A stretch of DNA of 39,945 nucleotides, from the NCBI GenBank assembly GCA_017462965.1, contig JAFTQC010000073.1:1-39945 (forward strand), given 5' to 3'. The notes beneath the pieces are model-generated. The model saw only the letters and a list, made by a program, of their open reading frames with translations, did no database searches and was not told the origin of the DNA. The translations under genes and the position numbers were made by a program. The DNA is from Clostridia bacterium (GTDB lineage Bacteria > Bacillota > Clostridia > TANB77 > UBA1234). Of this stretch, positions 29,221 to 36,028 are shown piece after piece (the first letter of the stretch is position 1; the number at the start of each line of letters is the position of its first letter).

Positions 29221-29517
29221 ATGAATGGAAGTAAAAAAGCTGAAGATATAAGGTTGTCTTTGACACTAGTATTTCAAAAAAATACATCTGAACCGAATAC
29301 ATGGGGAAGCAATGCCATTGTTTATAAAATTAATTATTATTATGATAAAGGAATAATGGAAGTATGGAGTCAAGGTGCTTTTGGAGATTGGACACTAGAA
29401 AATAGATTTAGAGATAGACGAAATAGGGGTATTACAGAAGATGAAATGCTAGAAAATATAAAAGAAATGTCAAAGATGACTTACAAGGAATTTAAAGAAA
29501 AATTATTGAAGAGGTGA
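29221..29517 (+). CDS. Protein of unknown function
   Basis: A 98-residue protein with TAGGTAGGT upstream of ATG. It has a strand-rich middle with aromatics (NAIVYKINYYYDKGIMEVWSQGAFGDWTLENRFRDRRNRGI) and a helical C-terminus (DEMLENIKEMSKMTYKEFKEKLLKR). No family recognised. It may be a small DNA-associated protein given its place between the helicase and resolvase genes. Confidence 0.55.
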   Translation: MNGSKKAEDIRLSLTLVFQKNTSEPNTWGSNAIVYKINYYYDKGIMEVWSQGAFGDWTLENRFRDRRNRGITEDEMLENIKEMSKMTYKEFKEKLLKR

Positions 29518-29521
29518 TTAG

Positions 29522-29761
29522 ATGGCAGAGTTACATGATATTGAAATAAAAATAGAAGTTAGACCATGTTATATCATTTTAAATGCAAAAAAGAAAAAAG
29601 CATTGTTTCATAGATGGATTGAAAAGACTGATATGTTAAACCATAAATATACAGCAGGAATAATTGAATATGAAAATGGAAGAATTGATGAAGTTCATTA
29701 TGGTCAAATAGAATTTTGTGACAATAAAATAAAAAGTTATGCTTTTGAAGAGGGGGATTAA
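29522..29761 (+). CDS. Small beta-rich protein of unknown function
   Basis: A 79-residue protein after GAGGTGATTAG. Pattern HDIEIKIEVRPCYIIL, KKKKALFHRWIEKTDML and GIIEYENGRIDEVHYGQIEFCDN suggests a small beta sheet (possibly a conserved phage DUF with an F-HRW motif). Its stop ends one base before the RecU-like start. Function unknown. Confidence 0.55.
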   Translation: MAELHDIEIKIEVRPCYIILNAKKKKALFHRWIEKTDMLNHKYTAGIIEYENGRIDEVHYGQIEFCDNKIKSYAFEEGD

Positions 29762-29762
29762 A

Positions 29763-30185
29763 ATGCCAAGAAGGGGATATCAATTTGAAAATCAAATCAA
29801 AAAAGTATGTGAATATGTAGAAGCAATAGGAGGACACGCACATAAAAATCACGCAGAAAGATTACAAGATGGAACTTACATAAAAGGAGAGCCTTTTGAT
29901 TATGAGATATTCCTTCCAAATTATAAAGCTGTATTTGATGCAAAAGAATGCAAAACTAGAGAATGGCATATGGTGGAAAAAGATATTCGACAATGTGATG
30001 AAATGAAGAAATGTAAAAATGCAGGTCTCAAAGCATATTTTCTCATATGCTTTGAAGGCCACGATGTAAGAATGATAGATGTTGATACAGTGATTGCAGT
30101 TTTAAGAAGAGGAAGAAAAACAATTCGTGCAGAAGGAAATCCTGACTGGGATTTAATAAGAATATTGGGAGGTAAAACCTTATGA
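29763..30185 (+). CDS. RecU-like Holliday junction resolvase
   Basis: From ATG 29763 (GAGGGGG site) 140 residues. RRGYQFENQIKKVCEYVEAIGGHAHKNHAERL, GEPFDYEIFLPNYKAVFDAKECKTREWHM and DIRQCDEMKKCKNAGLKAYFLICF fit the RecU/PBP-related-factor nuclease fold (R-G-FE helix, D-x(n)-DAKE catalytic pair, later Q and LI.F). It would resolve recombination junctions and trim concatemers before packaging. It is somewhat shorter than chromosomal RecU. Confidence 0.85.
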   Translation: MPRRGYQFENQIKKVCEYVEAIGGHAHKNHAERLQDGTYIKGEPFDYEIFLPNYKAVFDAKECKTREWHMVEKDIRQCDEMKKCKNAGLKAYFLICFEGHDVRMIDVDTVIAVLRRGRKTIRAEGNPDWDLIRILGGKTL

Positions 30186-30367
30186 AATGTCCTAAGAGAT
30201 TTAATATAATACAAAAAAATATTAATGGATATTTATATGATGAAGATAATAAAAATGTAGGACATAGTCATATTTTTATTGAAACTCAAGAATTTGCAAA
30301 ATGCTATGAAAAAGAATGTGCAGCTTGGGATAAGAAAAAGAAAATATGTAAGGAGATAAAGAAATGA
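30182..30367 (+). CDS. Small Cys-containing protein
   Basis: A 61-residue protein overlapping RecU by four bases. It has C3, C-x(4)-C near residue 41-46 (KCYEKECAAWDKKKKICKEIKK). This spaced Cys pattern (CEKECAAWD...C) is common in short phage proteins of Firmicutes that probably bind zinc or fold by a small cluster. The two following genes are also small Cys proteins. Function unknown. Confidence 0.55.
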   Translation: MKCPKRFNIIQKNINGYLYDEDNKNVGHSHIFIETQEFAKCYEKECAAWDKKKKICKEIKK

Positions 30368-30516
30368 ACAAAAGGTGTACAAATTGTGGAAAGTTTCCTT
30401 TCTGCAAAGATATAAAAGAACCAGGAAAGCCAACTGACTGTGAAAAGTGGGTAAAAAGAAATTATATGGAGGTACAAAAAGATGAAGTGTACAGGAAAAG
30501 AATGGGATCATTGTAG
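30364..30516 (+). CDS. Small Cys-rich protein
   Basis: ATG 30364 overlaps the previous stop by four bases and encodes 50 residues. CTNCGKFPFC followed later by DCEKWV gives four Cys in a zinc-knuckle-like order. The last part overlaps the next gene. No family recognised. Confidence 0.5.
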   Translation: MNKRCTNCGKFPFCKDIKEPGKPTDCEKWVKRNYMEVQKDEVYRKRMGSL

Positions 30517-30628
30517 AGTAGAAAAAATGGGATGTACTGGATGTTATTATGATGAATATAAATTATGCTATGTTGATGGACACAAAGCTTGGTTTACAAA
30601 TAATTTTGAAAAGCAATGGCGGAGATGA
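30482..30628 (+). CDS. Small Cys-rich protein
   Basis: ATG 30482 follows a good TGGAGGT site and encodes 48 residues: KCTGKEWDHCRVEKMGCTGCYYDEYKLCYVDG. Five Cys including CTGCYY suggest metal binding. It overlaps genes on both sides in other frames. Family unknown, but the spacing resembles the previous small proteins. Confidence 0.5.
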   Translation: MKCTGKEWDHCRVEKMGCTGCYYDEYKLCYVDGHKAWFTNNFEKQWRR

Positions 30629-30971
30629 TTGGAACGATGCTCCTTATGAACATAATGCAGGATTACCATATGATCATTGGAGTGAATTAATAGAAGATAA
30701 TGAAGATATATTTAAAAGGAAATGGAAGGAACATGAAATAAAACATAAAGTATTATATTTTGAAACTGCAGATTGGGATGAAGTATTGCCATGTGATAAT
30801 TTTTCAAATAGTCCATATTCAGTAGAGGCAATAAATAAACAAGCAGTTGCGTGGATACATACAGATAAATATAACATATTAGCAGGGACAACCATTGAAG
30901 AATTTATTGACATTATAGAAAAGCATGGTGGTAGGGTATATCTACCAAGAGAGGAGAAAAACAATGAATAA
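30570..30971 (+). CDS. Phage protein of unknown function
   Basis: About 131-133 residues; ATG 30570 or 30576 are possible starts and neither has a clear ribosome site, so coupling to the upstream gene is likely. The sequence LQIILKSNGGDDWNDAPYEHNAGLPYDHW...VLYFETADWDEVLPCDNFSNSPYSVEAINKQAVAWI is a recognisable outline among Firmicutes phages (a SNGGDDW-APYEHNAG start and a NSPYSVE-IN-G-AWI ending), but carries no assigned role that I know. It overlaps the next gene by eight bases. Confidence 0.6.
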   Translation: MLMDTKLGLQIILKSNGGDDWNDAPYEHNAGLPYDHWSELIEDNEDIFKRKWKEHEIKHKVLYFETADWDEVLPCDNFSNSPYSVEAINKQAVAWIHTDKYNILAGTTIEEFIDIIEKHGGRVYLPREEKNNE

Positions 30972-31449
30972 AAAAACAATTTTTGTGATATTAGCAAATA
31001 TTCTTGGAGGATCAATGAATATTACAGGTGGAATAGTAGAAAGTAATTTCTATCAATTTATGCTTGGCCTTATGTTTTTAATTATTGCATTATCTATATT
31101 TGTATTTGAAAAAGCTCTAAAATGGAGAGATGATGTAATAAAAGAACAAAACGATTGTATAAAAAGGCAAGATAAGTTAATAACAAAACTATTTGAAGAA
31201 CTTACAAAGCCAACTGTTGTAATAGATTTAAAAAATATAAAAATACCTAAAAAGTTCACAAAACCAAAAAAAGAAAAGTTGGATCATAGATTTAAATATT
31301 ATGAGATAAACAAGTGTTTTGAAGTTCCAATTGTAATTGATAAAAACTATATGCTTGTTGATGGATATACATCATATTTGATTGCTAAAAAGTACAATAT
31401 GAAATTAGTTCAAGCAAGAGTAAAAATTGGAGGTAATAAAAATGATTGA
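30964..31449 (+). CDS. Membrane-anchored protein with ParB-like C-terminal segment
   Basis: From ATG 30964 (AGAGGAGAA site) 161 residues. Two membrane helices (TIFVILANILGGSMNITGGIV and YQFMLGLMFLIIALSIFVF) and a coiled coil lead to a cytoplasmic C-terminal part with IDLKNIKIPKKF...FEVPIVIDKNYMLVDGYTSYLIAKKYN. The VDGY...A strand-helix resembles the ParB/Sulfiredoxin-like core (DG.hRl.Aa). Anchoring such a domain at the membrane is unusual. Function unknown. Confidence 0.55.
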   Translation: MNKKTIFVILANILGGSMNITGGIVESNFYQFMLGLMFLIIALSIFVFEKALKWRDDVIKEQNDCIKRQDKLITKLFEELTKPTVVIDLKNIKIPKKFTKPKKEKLDHRFKYYEINKCFEVPIVIDKNYMLVDGYTSYLIAKKYNMKLVQARVKIGGNKND

Positions 31450-31762
31450 AAAAATGGAAGTATATACAACAGAACAAATAGAAAAAATGAGTGTTGAAGA
31501 ATTAAGAAAAAAATTCATTCAATTGCAAAATATTGCAAAAGATGGTAATGAAGTTATTAGAGGGTTAGATAAAATGAAAGAAAGATATAAGTTGGCATTA
31601 TATTTAGTCATAAGAAACTCTGTAGTATTAAAAAAAGGAATAGATTTAAAAAAATCACAAAAAGAAATAAATAAAATGGGATATGAAACTATGTGTGAAG
31701 TACTTACAATGATTGATTATGAAAAAGTAAAGCAAATGTATGAAGAAGGAAAAAATAAATAA
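31442..31762 (+). CDS. Helical protein of unknown function
   Basis: From ATG 31442 (TGGAGGT site) 106 residues, all helical (YTTEQIEKMSVEELRKKFIQLQNIAKDGNEVIRGLDKMKERYKLALYLVIRNS). The TTEQIEKMSVEELRKKF start is frequent in short helical proteins of Firmicutes phages. No family recognised. Overlaps the previous gene by eight bases. Confidence 0.55.
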   Translation: MIEKMEVYTTEQIEKMSVEELRKKFIQLQNIAKDGNEVIRGLDKMKERYKLALYLVIRNSVVLKKGIDLKKSQKEINKMGYETMCEVLTMIDYEKVKQMYEEGKNK

Positions 31763-31810
31763 GAAATTATGGAAACGAACACGAATATCCAGGAAAGGAG
31801 GGATTTAAAA

Positions 31811-31975
31811 GTGGCAATAATTAAAGCAATATTTATGTTTTTTACAGGTTTGTATGCATTAGCAAAATTGATTGATGGAATGAATAATAAATACATAAAT
31901 AATAAAGATAAAATAATAAATTTGATAGAAATAGTTGTTAGTACAATACTAACGTTTGTTATATATAAAATTTAG
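31811..31975 (+). CDS. Small membrane protein
   Basis: GTG 31811 after AAAGGAGGG gives 54 residues (an upstream ATG at 31769 has no ribosome site). Two hydrophobic helices (IIKAIFMFFTGLYALAKLI and LIEIVVSTILTFVIYKI) flank an NKYINNKDK loop. A holin-like or early membrane role is possible; it stands far from the lysis genes. It precedes the late activator by twelve bases. Confidence 0.5.
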   Translation: MAIIKAIFMFFTGLYALAKLIDGMNNKYINNKDKIINLIEIVVSTILTFVIYKI

Positions 31976-31987
31976 GAGGTGCAAAAG

Positions 31988-32413
31988 ATGAAGGTTCAGG
32001 AAGTGTTGGAGAATTACAATTCATTGAAAGCAAGTATAACTATTGTAGAAGGAGAGATACAAGAGTTAGAAAATGAAGTATTAGATGCCAAAAGTGCTAA
32101 TTTAGATGGTATGCCAAAGCCTAAAGGGTTCGTAGGTTCAAATATAGAAAGTTATATTGCAGAAAAGCAAGAGAAAATAGATAAAAAGAAAAGATACATA
32201 GAAAGAACAAAAACTAAAATAAAAATAGTTGAAGATTTAGTAAAAACATTGAAAAAATATAACCAGGATATTATTGAAATGAAATATTATCAGATGATGA
32301 GTATAGAAGAAATCGCAACAAAAAAGGATAGAATGTATGGATCAATACAAAAAACTATTGATAGATCAATAAAAATAATGCAAAGAGAGTACAATAAAAA
32401 CAAAATGTCTTAA
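31988..32413 (+). CDS. Late transcription activator, ArpU/RinA/DUF1492-like
   Basis: From ATG 31988 (TAGGAGGT site) 141 residues. A coiled-coil half (VQEVLENYNSLKASITIVEGEIQELENEV) is followed by YIERTKTKIKIVEDLVKTLKKYNQDIIEMKYYQMMSIEEIATKKDRMYGSIQKTIDRSIKIM, a sigma-70 region 4-like HTH typical of RinA/ArpU/LtrC proteins that switch on late phage operons. It is the last gene of the early side, directly before the direct-repeat-bearing promoter of the packaging genes, which supports this role. Confidence 0.75.
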   Translation: MKVQEVLENYNSLKASITIVEGEIQELENEVLDAKSANLDGMPKPKGFVGSNIESYIAEKQEKIDKKKRYIERTKTKIKIVEDLVKTLKKYNQDIIEMKYYQMMSIEEIATKKDRMYGSIQKTIDRSIKIMQREYNKNKMS

Positions 32414-32479
32414 TTTTGTCCATAAAATTTATATATTTTGTCCGTATTTTTGAAAAAACTACTATGTTATAATTATAAT
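32414..32479 (+). promoter_or_regulatory. Putative late promoter with paired activator sites
   Basis: ATTTTGTCC-R-TA occurs at 32413-32424 and 32435-32446, 22 bp (two turns) apart, just upstream of TTGAAA (32450-32455) and TATAAT (32474-32479), spacing 18. This is the arrangement expected for an activator dimer or pair at the late promoter, with the RinA-like gene immediately upstream. Confidence 0.65.
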
Positions 32480-32529
32480 CGAGAAAATAATGTAATAACT
32501 TTTTTCTCCTTTGTGAAATATATATAGAA

Positions 32530-32559
32530 ATAGACACTAGAAGCGGTGTCTATTTTTTT
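32530..32559 (+). terminator. Leader terminator before the tRNA
   Basis: ATAGACAC (32530-32537) and GTGTCTAT (32546-32553) form an 8-bp stem, followed by TTTTTT. It lies ~50 bases after the probable late start site, so it either attenuates the late transcript or ends the early one. Confidence 0.75.
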
Positions 32560-32563
32560 ATTT

Positions 32564-32635
32564 GGCGGAGAGTTAAGGCAACAGGCCAGGTTCATAACCT
32601 GGTATAAGATGGTTCGATTCCATCCTCCGCAACCA
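32564..32635 (+). tRNA. tRNA-Met (CAT), initiator-like
   Basis: 72 bases with encoded CCA. Acceptor strand GGCGGAG pairs with CTCCGC; bases 1 and 72 (G and A) do not pair. D-arm GTT/AAC with a GG-containing loop is short. Anticodon arm CCAGG-TTCATAA-CCTGG gives anticodon CAT; variable loop TATAA; T-arm GATGG-TTCGATT-CCATC. The unpaired end and the CGCAACCA 3' end are like initiator tRNA. Only two of the three G-C pairs expected next to an initiator anticodon loop are present. Confidence 0.85.
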
Positions 32636-32653
32636 ACGATAAGAGGTACGCCT

Positions 32654-32827
32654 ATGAATTTAAGTAGATGTATGTTAAGAGAATGTAAAACTTGCAGATA
32701 TGAAACAAGTTGTTTTAAGGAGTGCAATTATGAATATTCAAAAAATAAACATAGAAAAATTAAAAGCAGCAGAATACAATCCAAGAAAAGACCTAAAACC
32801 AGAGGACGAAGAATATCAGAAAATTAA
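32654..32827 (+). CDS. Small Cys-rich protein upstream of the methyltransferase
   Basis: ATG 32654 after AAGAGGTA encodes 57 residues: NLSRCMLRECKTCRYETSCFKECNYE with six Cys, then a basic tail. The tail overlaps the methyltransferase gene by 98 bases in another frame, and that gene's ribosome site lies in its middle. A zinc-cluster protein is likely, but the end may be only overlap sequence. Confidence 0.45.
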   Translation: MNLSRCMLRECKTCRYETSCFKECNYEYSKNKHRKIKSSRIQSKKRPKTRGRRISEN

Positions 32828-33920
32828 AAGAAGTATATTAGAGTTTGGATATGTTGCTCCGATAATAGTTAATGCAGATATGACTGTTATAGGCGGACAT
32901 CAAAGACTAAAGGTATTGAAAGAATTAGGATATGAAGAAGTTGAATGCAATATTGTTGACCTGGACAAAACAAAAGAAAAGGCCTTAAATATTGCATTGA
33001 ATAAGATAACTGGTGAGTGGGACAATTCAAAGTTAGAAGAATTACTTGCAGAATTAAAAGAAACAGACATTGATATGGATATGACAGGATTTACTTTTGA
33101 TGAAGTAGATAATATTCTAAAAGATATTGAAGGTTCAAAAGAAGATGACTTTGACCTGGATCAAGCATTAAATGAAATAGAAGAACCAACAACAAGGCCA
33201 GGAGATATTTGGATATTAGGTAAAAATAGATTAATGTGTGGAGATAGCACGCAAAAAGAACAAGTTATGCGTCTTATGGATAAACAAGAAGCGGATATGC
33301 TTCTTACAGATCCACCATATAATGTTGATTATGAAGGAAAGACAGTTGATGCTTTAAAAATAGAAAACGACAATATGACATCAACAGAATTTTATAATTT
33401 TTTATTAGACTCGTTTAGAAATATGTTTGAAGTAACAAAATGTGGAAGTAGTGTTTATGTATTCCACGCAGACACAGAAGGGTTAAACTTTAGAAATGCT
33501 TTTAATGCAGTAGGTTTTAAATTAGCTCAATGTTTAGTATGGGTAAAAAATACTTTTGTTATGGGAAGACAAGACTACCAATGGAGACATGAACCTATTT
33601 TATACGGATGGAAGGAAGGTGCAGGACATTATTTTATAAATGATAGAAAACAAAGTACAGTATTAGAATTTGACAAGCCAACGAGAAATGCAGAACATCC
33701 AACAATGAAGCCTATTGATTTATTAGTATATCTTATAAAGAACTCAAGTAAGGAAAATGACTTAATACTTGATTTATTTGGTGGAAGCGGTTCGACATTG
33801 ATTGCAGCAGAACAAGTAAAAAGAAGATGCTATACAATGGAACTAGATCCAAAGTATTGTGATGTAATAGTAAAACGATGGGAACTACTAACAGGTGAAA
33901 AGGCAGTCCTAAAAAAGTAA
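32730..33920 (+). CDS. ParB-like domain fused to DNA methyltransferase
   Basis: From ATG 32730 (AAGGAGTG site) 396 residues. Residues 1-~95 form a ParB/Sulfiredoxin-like domain (NIEKLKAAEYNPRKD...FGYVAPIIVN...VIGGHQRLKVLKELG). Residues ~155-390 form an N4/N6 adenine-type methyltransferase: DPPY (194-197) precedes FGGSG (350-354), the beta-class order. It probably methylates phage DNA before packaging. ParB-MTase fusions next to terminase genes are common in Firmicutes phages and protect against host restriction. Confidence 0.9.
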   Translation: MNIQKINIEKLKAAEYNPRKDLKPEDEEYQKIKRSILEFGYVAPIIVNADMTVIGGHQRLKVLKELGYEEVECNIVDLDKTKEKALNIALNKITGEWDNSKLEELLAELKETDIDMDMTGFTFDEVDNILKDIEGSKEDDFDLDQALNEIEEPTTRPGDIWILGKNRLMCGDSTQKEQVMRLMDKQEADMLLTDPPYNVDYEGKTVDALKIENDNMTSTEFYNFLLDSFRNMFEVTKCGSSVYVFHADTEGLNFRNAFNAVGFKLAQCLVWVKNTFVMGRQDYQWRHEPILYGWKEGAGHYFINDRKQSTVLEFDKPTRNAEHPTMKPIDLLVYLIKNSSKENDLILDLFGGSGSTLIAAEQVKRRCYTMELDPKYCDVIVKRWELLTGEKAVLKK

Positions 33921-33939
33921 CGGAGGTGGGTGATATGTA

Positions 33940-34611
33940 TTGACAGAGGCAGATGTTAAGAAAATAAAAAAAGATTATAAACGAGGTATGAAATACAAAG
34001 ATATTATTGAAAAATATAATATCACTCATTCAGAGTTGCGAAGTATAATTCGTAAAAACAAATTAACAAGGACAAAGAGTAAAGCACAAATAGGAAACAA
34101 AAATGCCGTTGGAAACAAAGGCGGACACGGAACAGAAAACAACAAAAACGCTGTAATAACAGGAGAGTATGAAAGCATCTATCAAGATGTTTTAGAAGAG
34201 GACGAAATAAATCTTTATAAATCATTGGCCGTAGATGACAAAGAACAATTACTTATAAATGACTATAAAATATTAACTATTCGTGAAAAAAGAATGCTTA
34301 TGAGAATACAAAGATTAAAACAGCAAGGCAAGGACATGACAATAGATTTTATCAGAAAGAAAAATACTAGAACTGGAAAAATAACTGAAGAAACTGAAAC
34401 AATAACAGAAGCAGAACCAACAATAAATATGATACAAAGAATAGAAGATGGTTTGACAAGAGTTCAGGAAGCAAAAAGAAAAACATTGGAAAGTCTGGCC
34501 AAGCTGAATAACAATGAAGATGACAAAACGCTTAATGTTAATTTATTAGGTGGAAGCAATCCGTTGTTAGAAAGTATAAATAGGCAGTTAGGTGGTAATA
34601 ACAATGAATGA
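33940..34611 (+). CDS. terS: Terminase small subunit
   Basis: A 223-residue protein starting at TTG 33940, the only start in frame near the GGAGGTGGGTG site. An N-terminal HTH (VKKIKKDYKRGMKYKDIIEKYNITHSELRSIIRKNKL) and the motif IGNKNAVGNKGGHGTENNKNAV typical of small terminases are followed by a helical oligomerisation region (LTIREKRMLMRIQRLK...MIQRIEDGLTRVQEAKRKTLESLAKL). It recognises the phage packaging site and activates the large subunit, whose gene it overlaps by eight bases. Confidence 0.9.
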   Translation: MTEADVKKIKKDYKRGMKYKDIIEKYNITHSELRSIIRKNKLTRTKSKAQIGNKNAVGNKGGHGTENNKNAVITGEYESIYQDVLEEDEINLYKSLAVDDKEQLLINDYKILTIREKRMLMRIQRLKQQGKDMTIDFIRKKNTRTGKITEETETITEAEPTINMIQRIEDGLTRVQEAKRKTLESLAKLNNNEDDKTLNVNLLGGSNPLLESINRQLGGNNNE

Positions 34612-36028
34612 GGAATTTCCACTATCTGAAAAGTATATTGATTTTTTGAAACACGAATGTAGTACAGAGTTTTTGGAAGGAACTACATATGCAGGAAAGA
34701 CAACAGTTGCAGTTCCTAAATTTATGTTTAAAGTTGCTCAAAGTCCTAAAAAGTTACATATAATTGCAGGACTAGACCTTGGAACAATTGAAAAGAATAT
34801 AATAAACAAAGATAAAGGCTTAATTGAAATATTTGGAGAATATGTACAGGGTGGATTGATAGAATATAACGCAAATGGTAAAGGTGTGCATTCATTACCA
34901 CATATTTTATATCATACGCCAAATGGTGTAAAAGTAATATACATAGTTGGATATGATAATAAAACAAGATGGAAAAAAGTACTTGGTGGTCAATATGGAT
35001 GTATTCTTATAGATGAGTTCAATATAGCAGATATGGACTTTGTAAGAGAAATTTTTATGCGTTGTGATTATAGAGTATGTACAATGAATCCTGATGATCC
35101 AAACAAAGAATGCTATAAACAATATGTAAACAAAGCAAGGCCAATTGATAAATACAAAGATGATGCACCAACAGAATTATTAAATATGCTTAATGAACCT
35201 CAAATGGATGATTGGACTTGGTGGTACTTTTCTTTTGATCATAATAAAAGTTTAACAGAAGATAAAAAGGAAAGTATTATAAATTCTGTACCAGTAGGTA
35301 CAAAGTTATGGAAAAATAAAATAAAAGGATTACGAGGCAAGTCCACAGGGCTTGTTTTTCTTAATTTTGATAGAAGAAAACATTGTATTAGTAAAGAAGA
35401 GGCAAAACAATACTTACAAAAAACAGAAAATGAAAAAGTACAATTAACAACAAAGCCAATAACAACAAGGCAAACGGATGAACATTTTATAATATTTACT
35501 GCAGCATTAGATACAGCGTATAGTTCATTAAGCCCTGATACAATTGCGATGTCATTTGCAGGAATAACAAACAAAGGCAAATACATCCTATTAGATGAAA
35601 GAGTTTACAACAATGCTAATTTAGATCAGCCACTTGCACCGAGTGATACAGTTAAGAATTTTGTTGATTTCCTAGAAAGAAACAGAAAAGAGTGGGGATT
35701 AGCAAAGAACACATTTATAGATTCAGCAGACCAGGCAACAATAAAAGAATTTGCAAAATATAAACGCCAAACAGGATGCGTTTATATGTTTAATTCAGCT
35801 TGGAAAGCAAAAATGTTAATAATAGATAGAATAAACACACAATTAGGATGGTTCAAAGATGATTGCTATTATGTAGTTGATACTTGCACCAACTATTGTG
35901 ATGAATTAGATGTTTACAGTTGGAAAGAAGATAAAGACAATGAACCTGAAGATGGAAACGATCATATGGTTAACAGTTGTCAGTATAGTTGGATTCCATA
36001 TGTAAGTAAAATAGGAGTGAAAAAATAA
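34604..36028 (+). CDS. terL: Terminase large subunit
   Basis: From ATG 34604 (AGGTGG site) 474 residues. ATPase: Walker A GTTYAGKT (26-33), Walker B ILIDE (134-138). RNase H-like nuclease: D303 (ALDTAYSS), D373/D376 (IDSAD) and D453-H454 (GNDHMVNSCQYS). It packs DNA into the procapsid with ATP and cuts it. The family resembles the SPP1/PBSX type. The type of packaging (cos or pac) cannot be settled from sequence alone. Confidence 0.95.
   Translation: MNEEFPLSEKYIDFLKHECSTEFLEGTTYAGKTTVAVPKFMFKVAQSPKKLHIIAGLDLGTIEKNIINKDKGLIEIFGEYVQGGLIEYNANGKGVHSLPHILYHTPNGVKVIYIVGYDNKTRWKKVLGGQYGCILIDEFNIADMDFVREIFMRCDYRVCTMNPDDPNKECYKQYVNKARPIDKYKDDAPTELLNMLNEPQMDDWTWWYFSFDHNKSLTEDKKESIINSVPVGTKLWKNKIKGLRGKSTGLVFLNFDRRKHCISKEEAKQYLQKTENEKVQLTTKPITTRQTDEHFIIFTAALDTAYSSLSPDTIAMSFAGITNKGKYILLDERVYNNANLDQPLAPSDTVKNFVDFLERNRKEWGLAKNTFIDSADQATIKEFAKYKRQTGCVYMFNSAWKAKMLIIDRINTQLGWFKDDCYYVVDTCTNYCDELDVYSWKEDKDNEPEDGNDHMVNSCQYSWIPYVSKIGVKK

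Noticed and set aside
32546..32653. Reading frame running through the tRNA into the Cys-rich gene
   Set aside because: It crosses the terminator and the tRNA; the ATG at 32654 with its own AAGAGGTA is the reasonable start.
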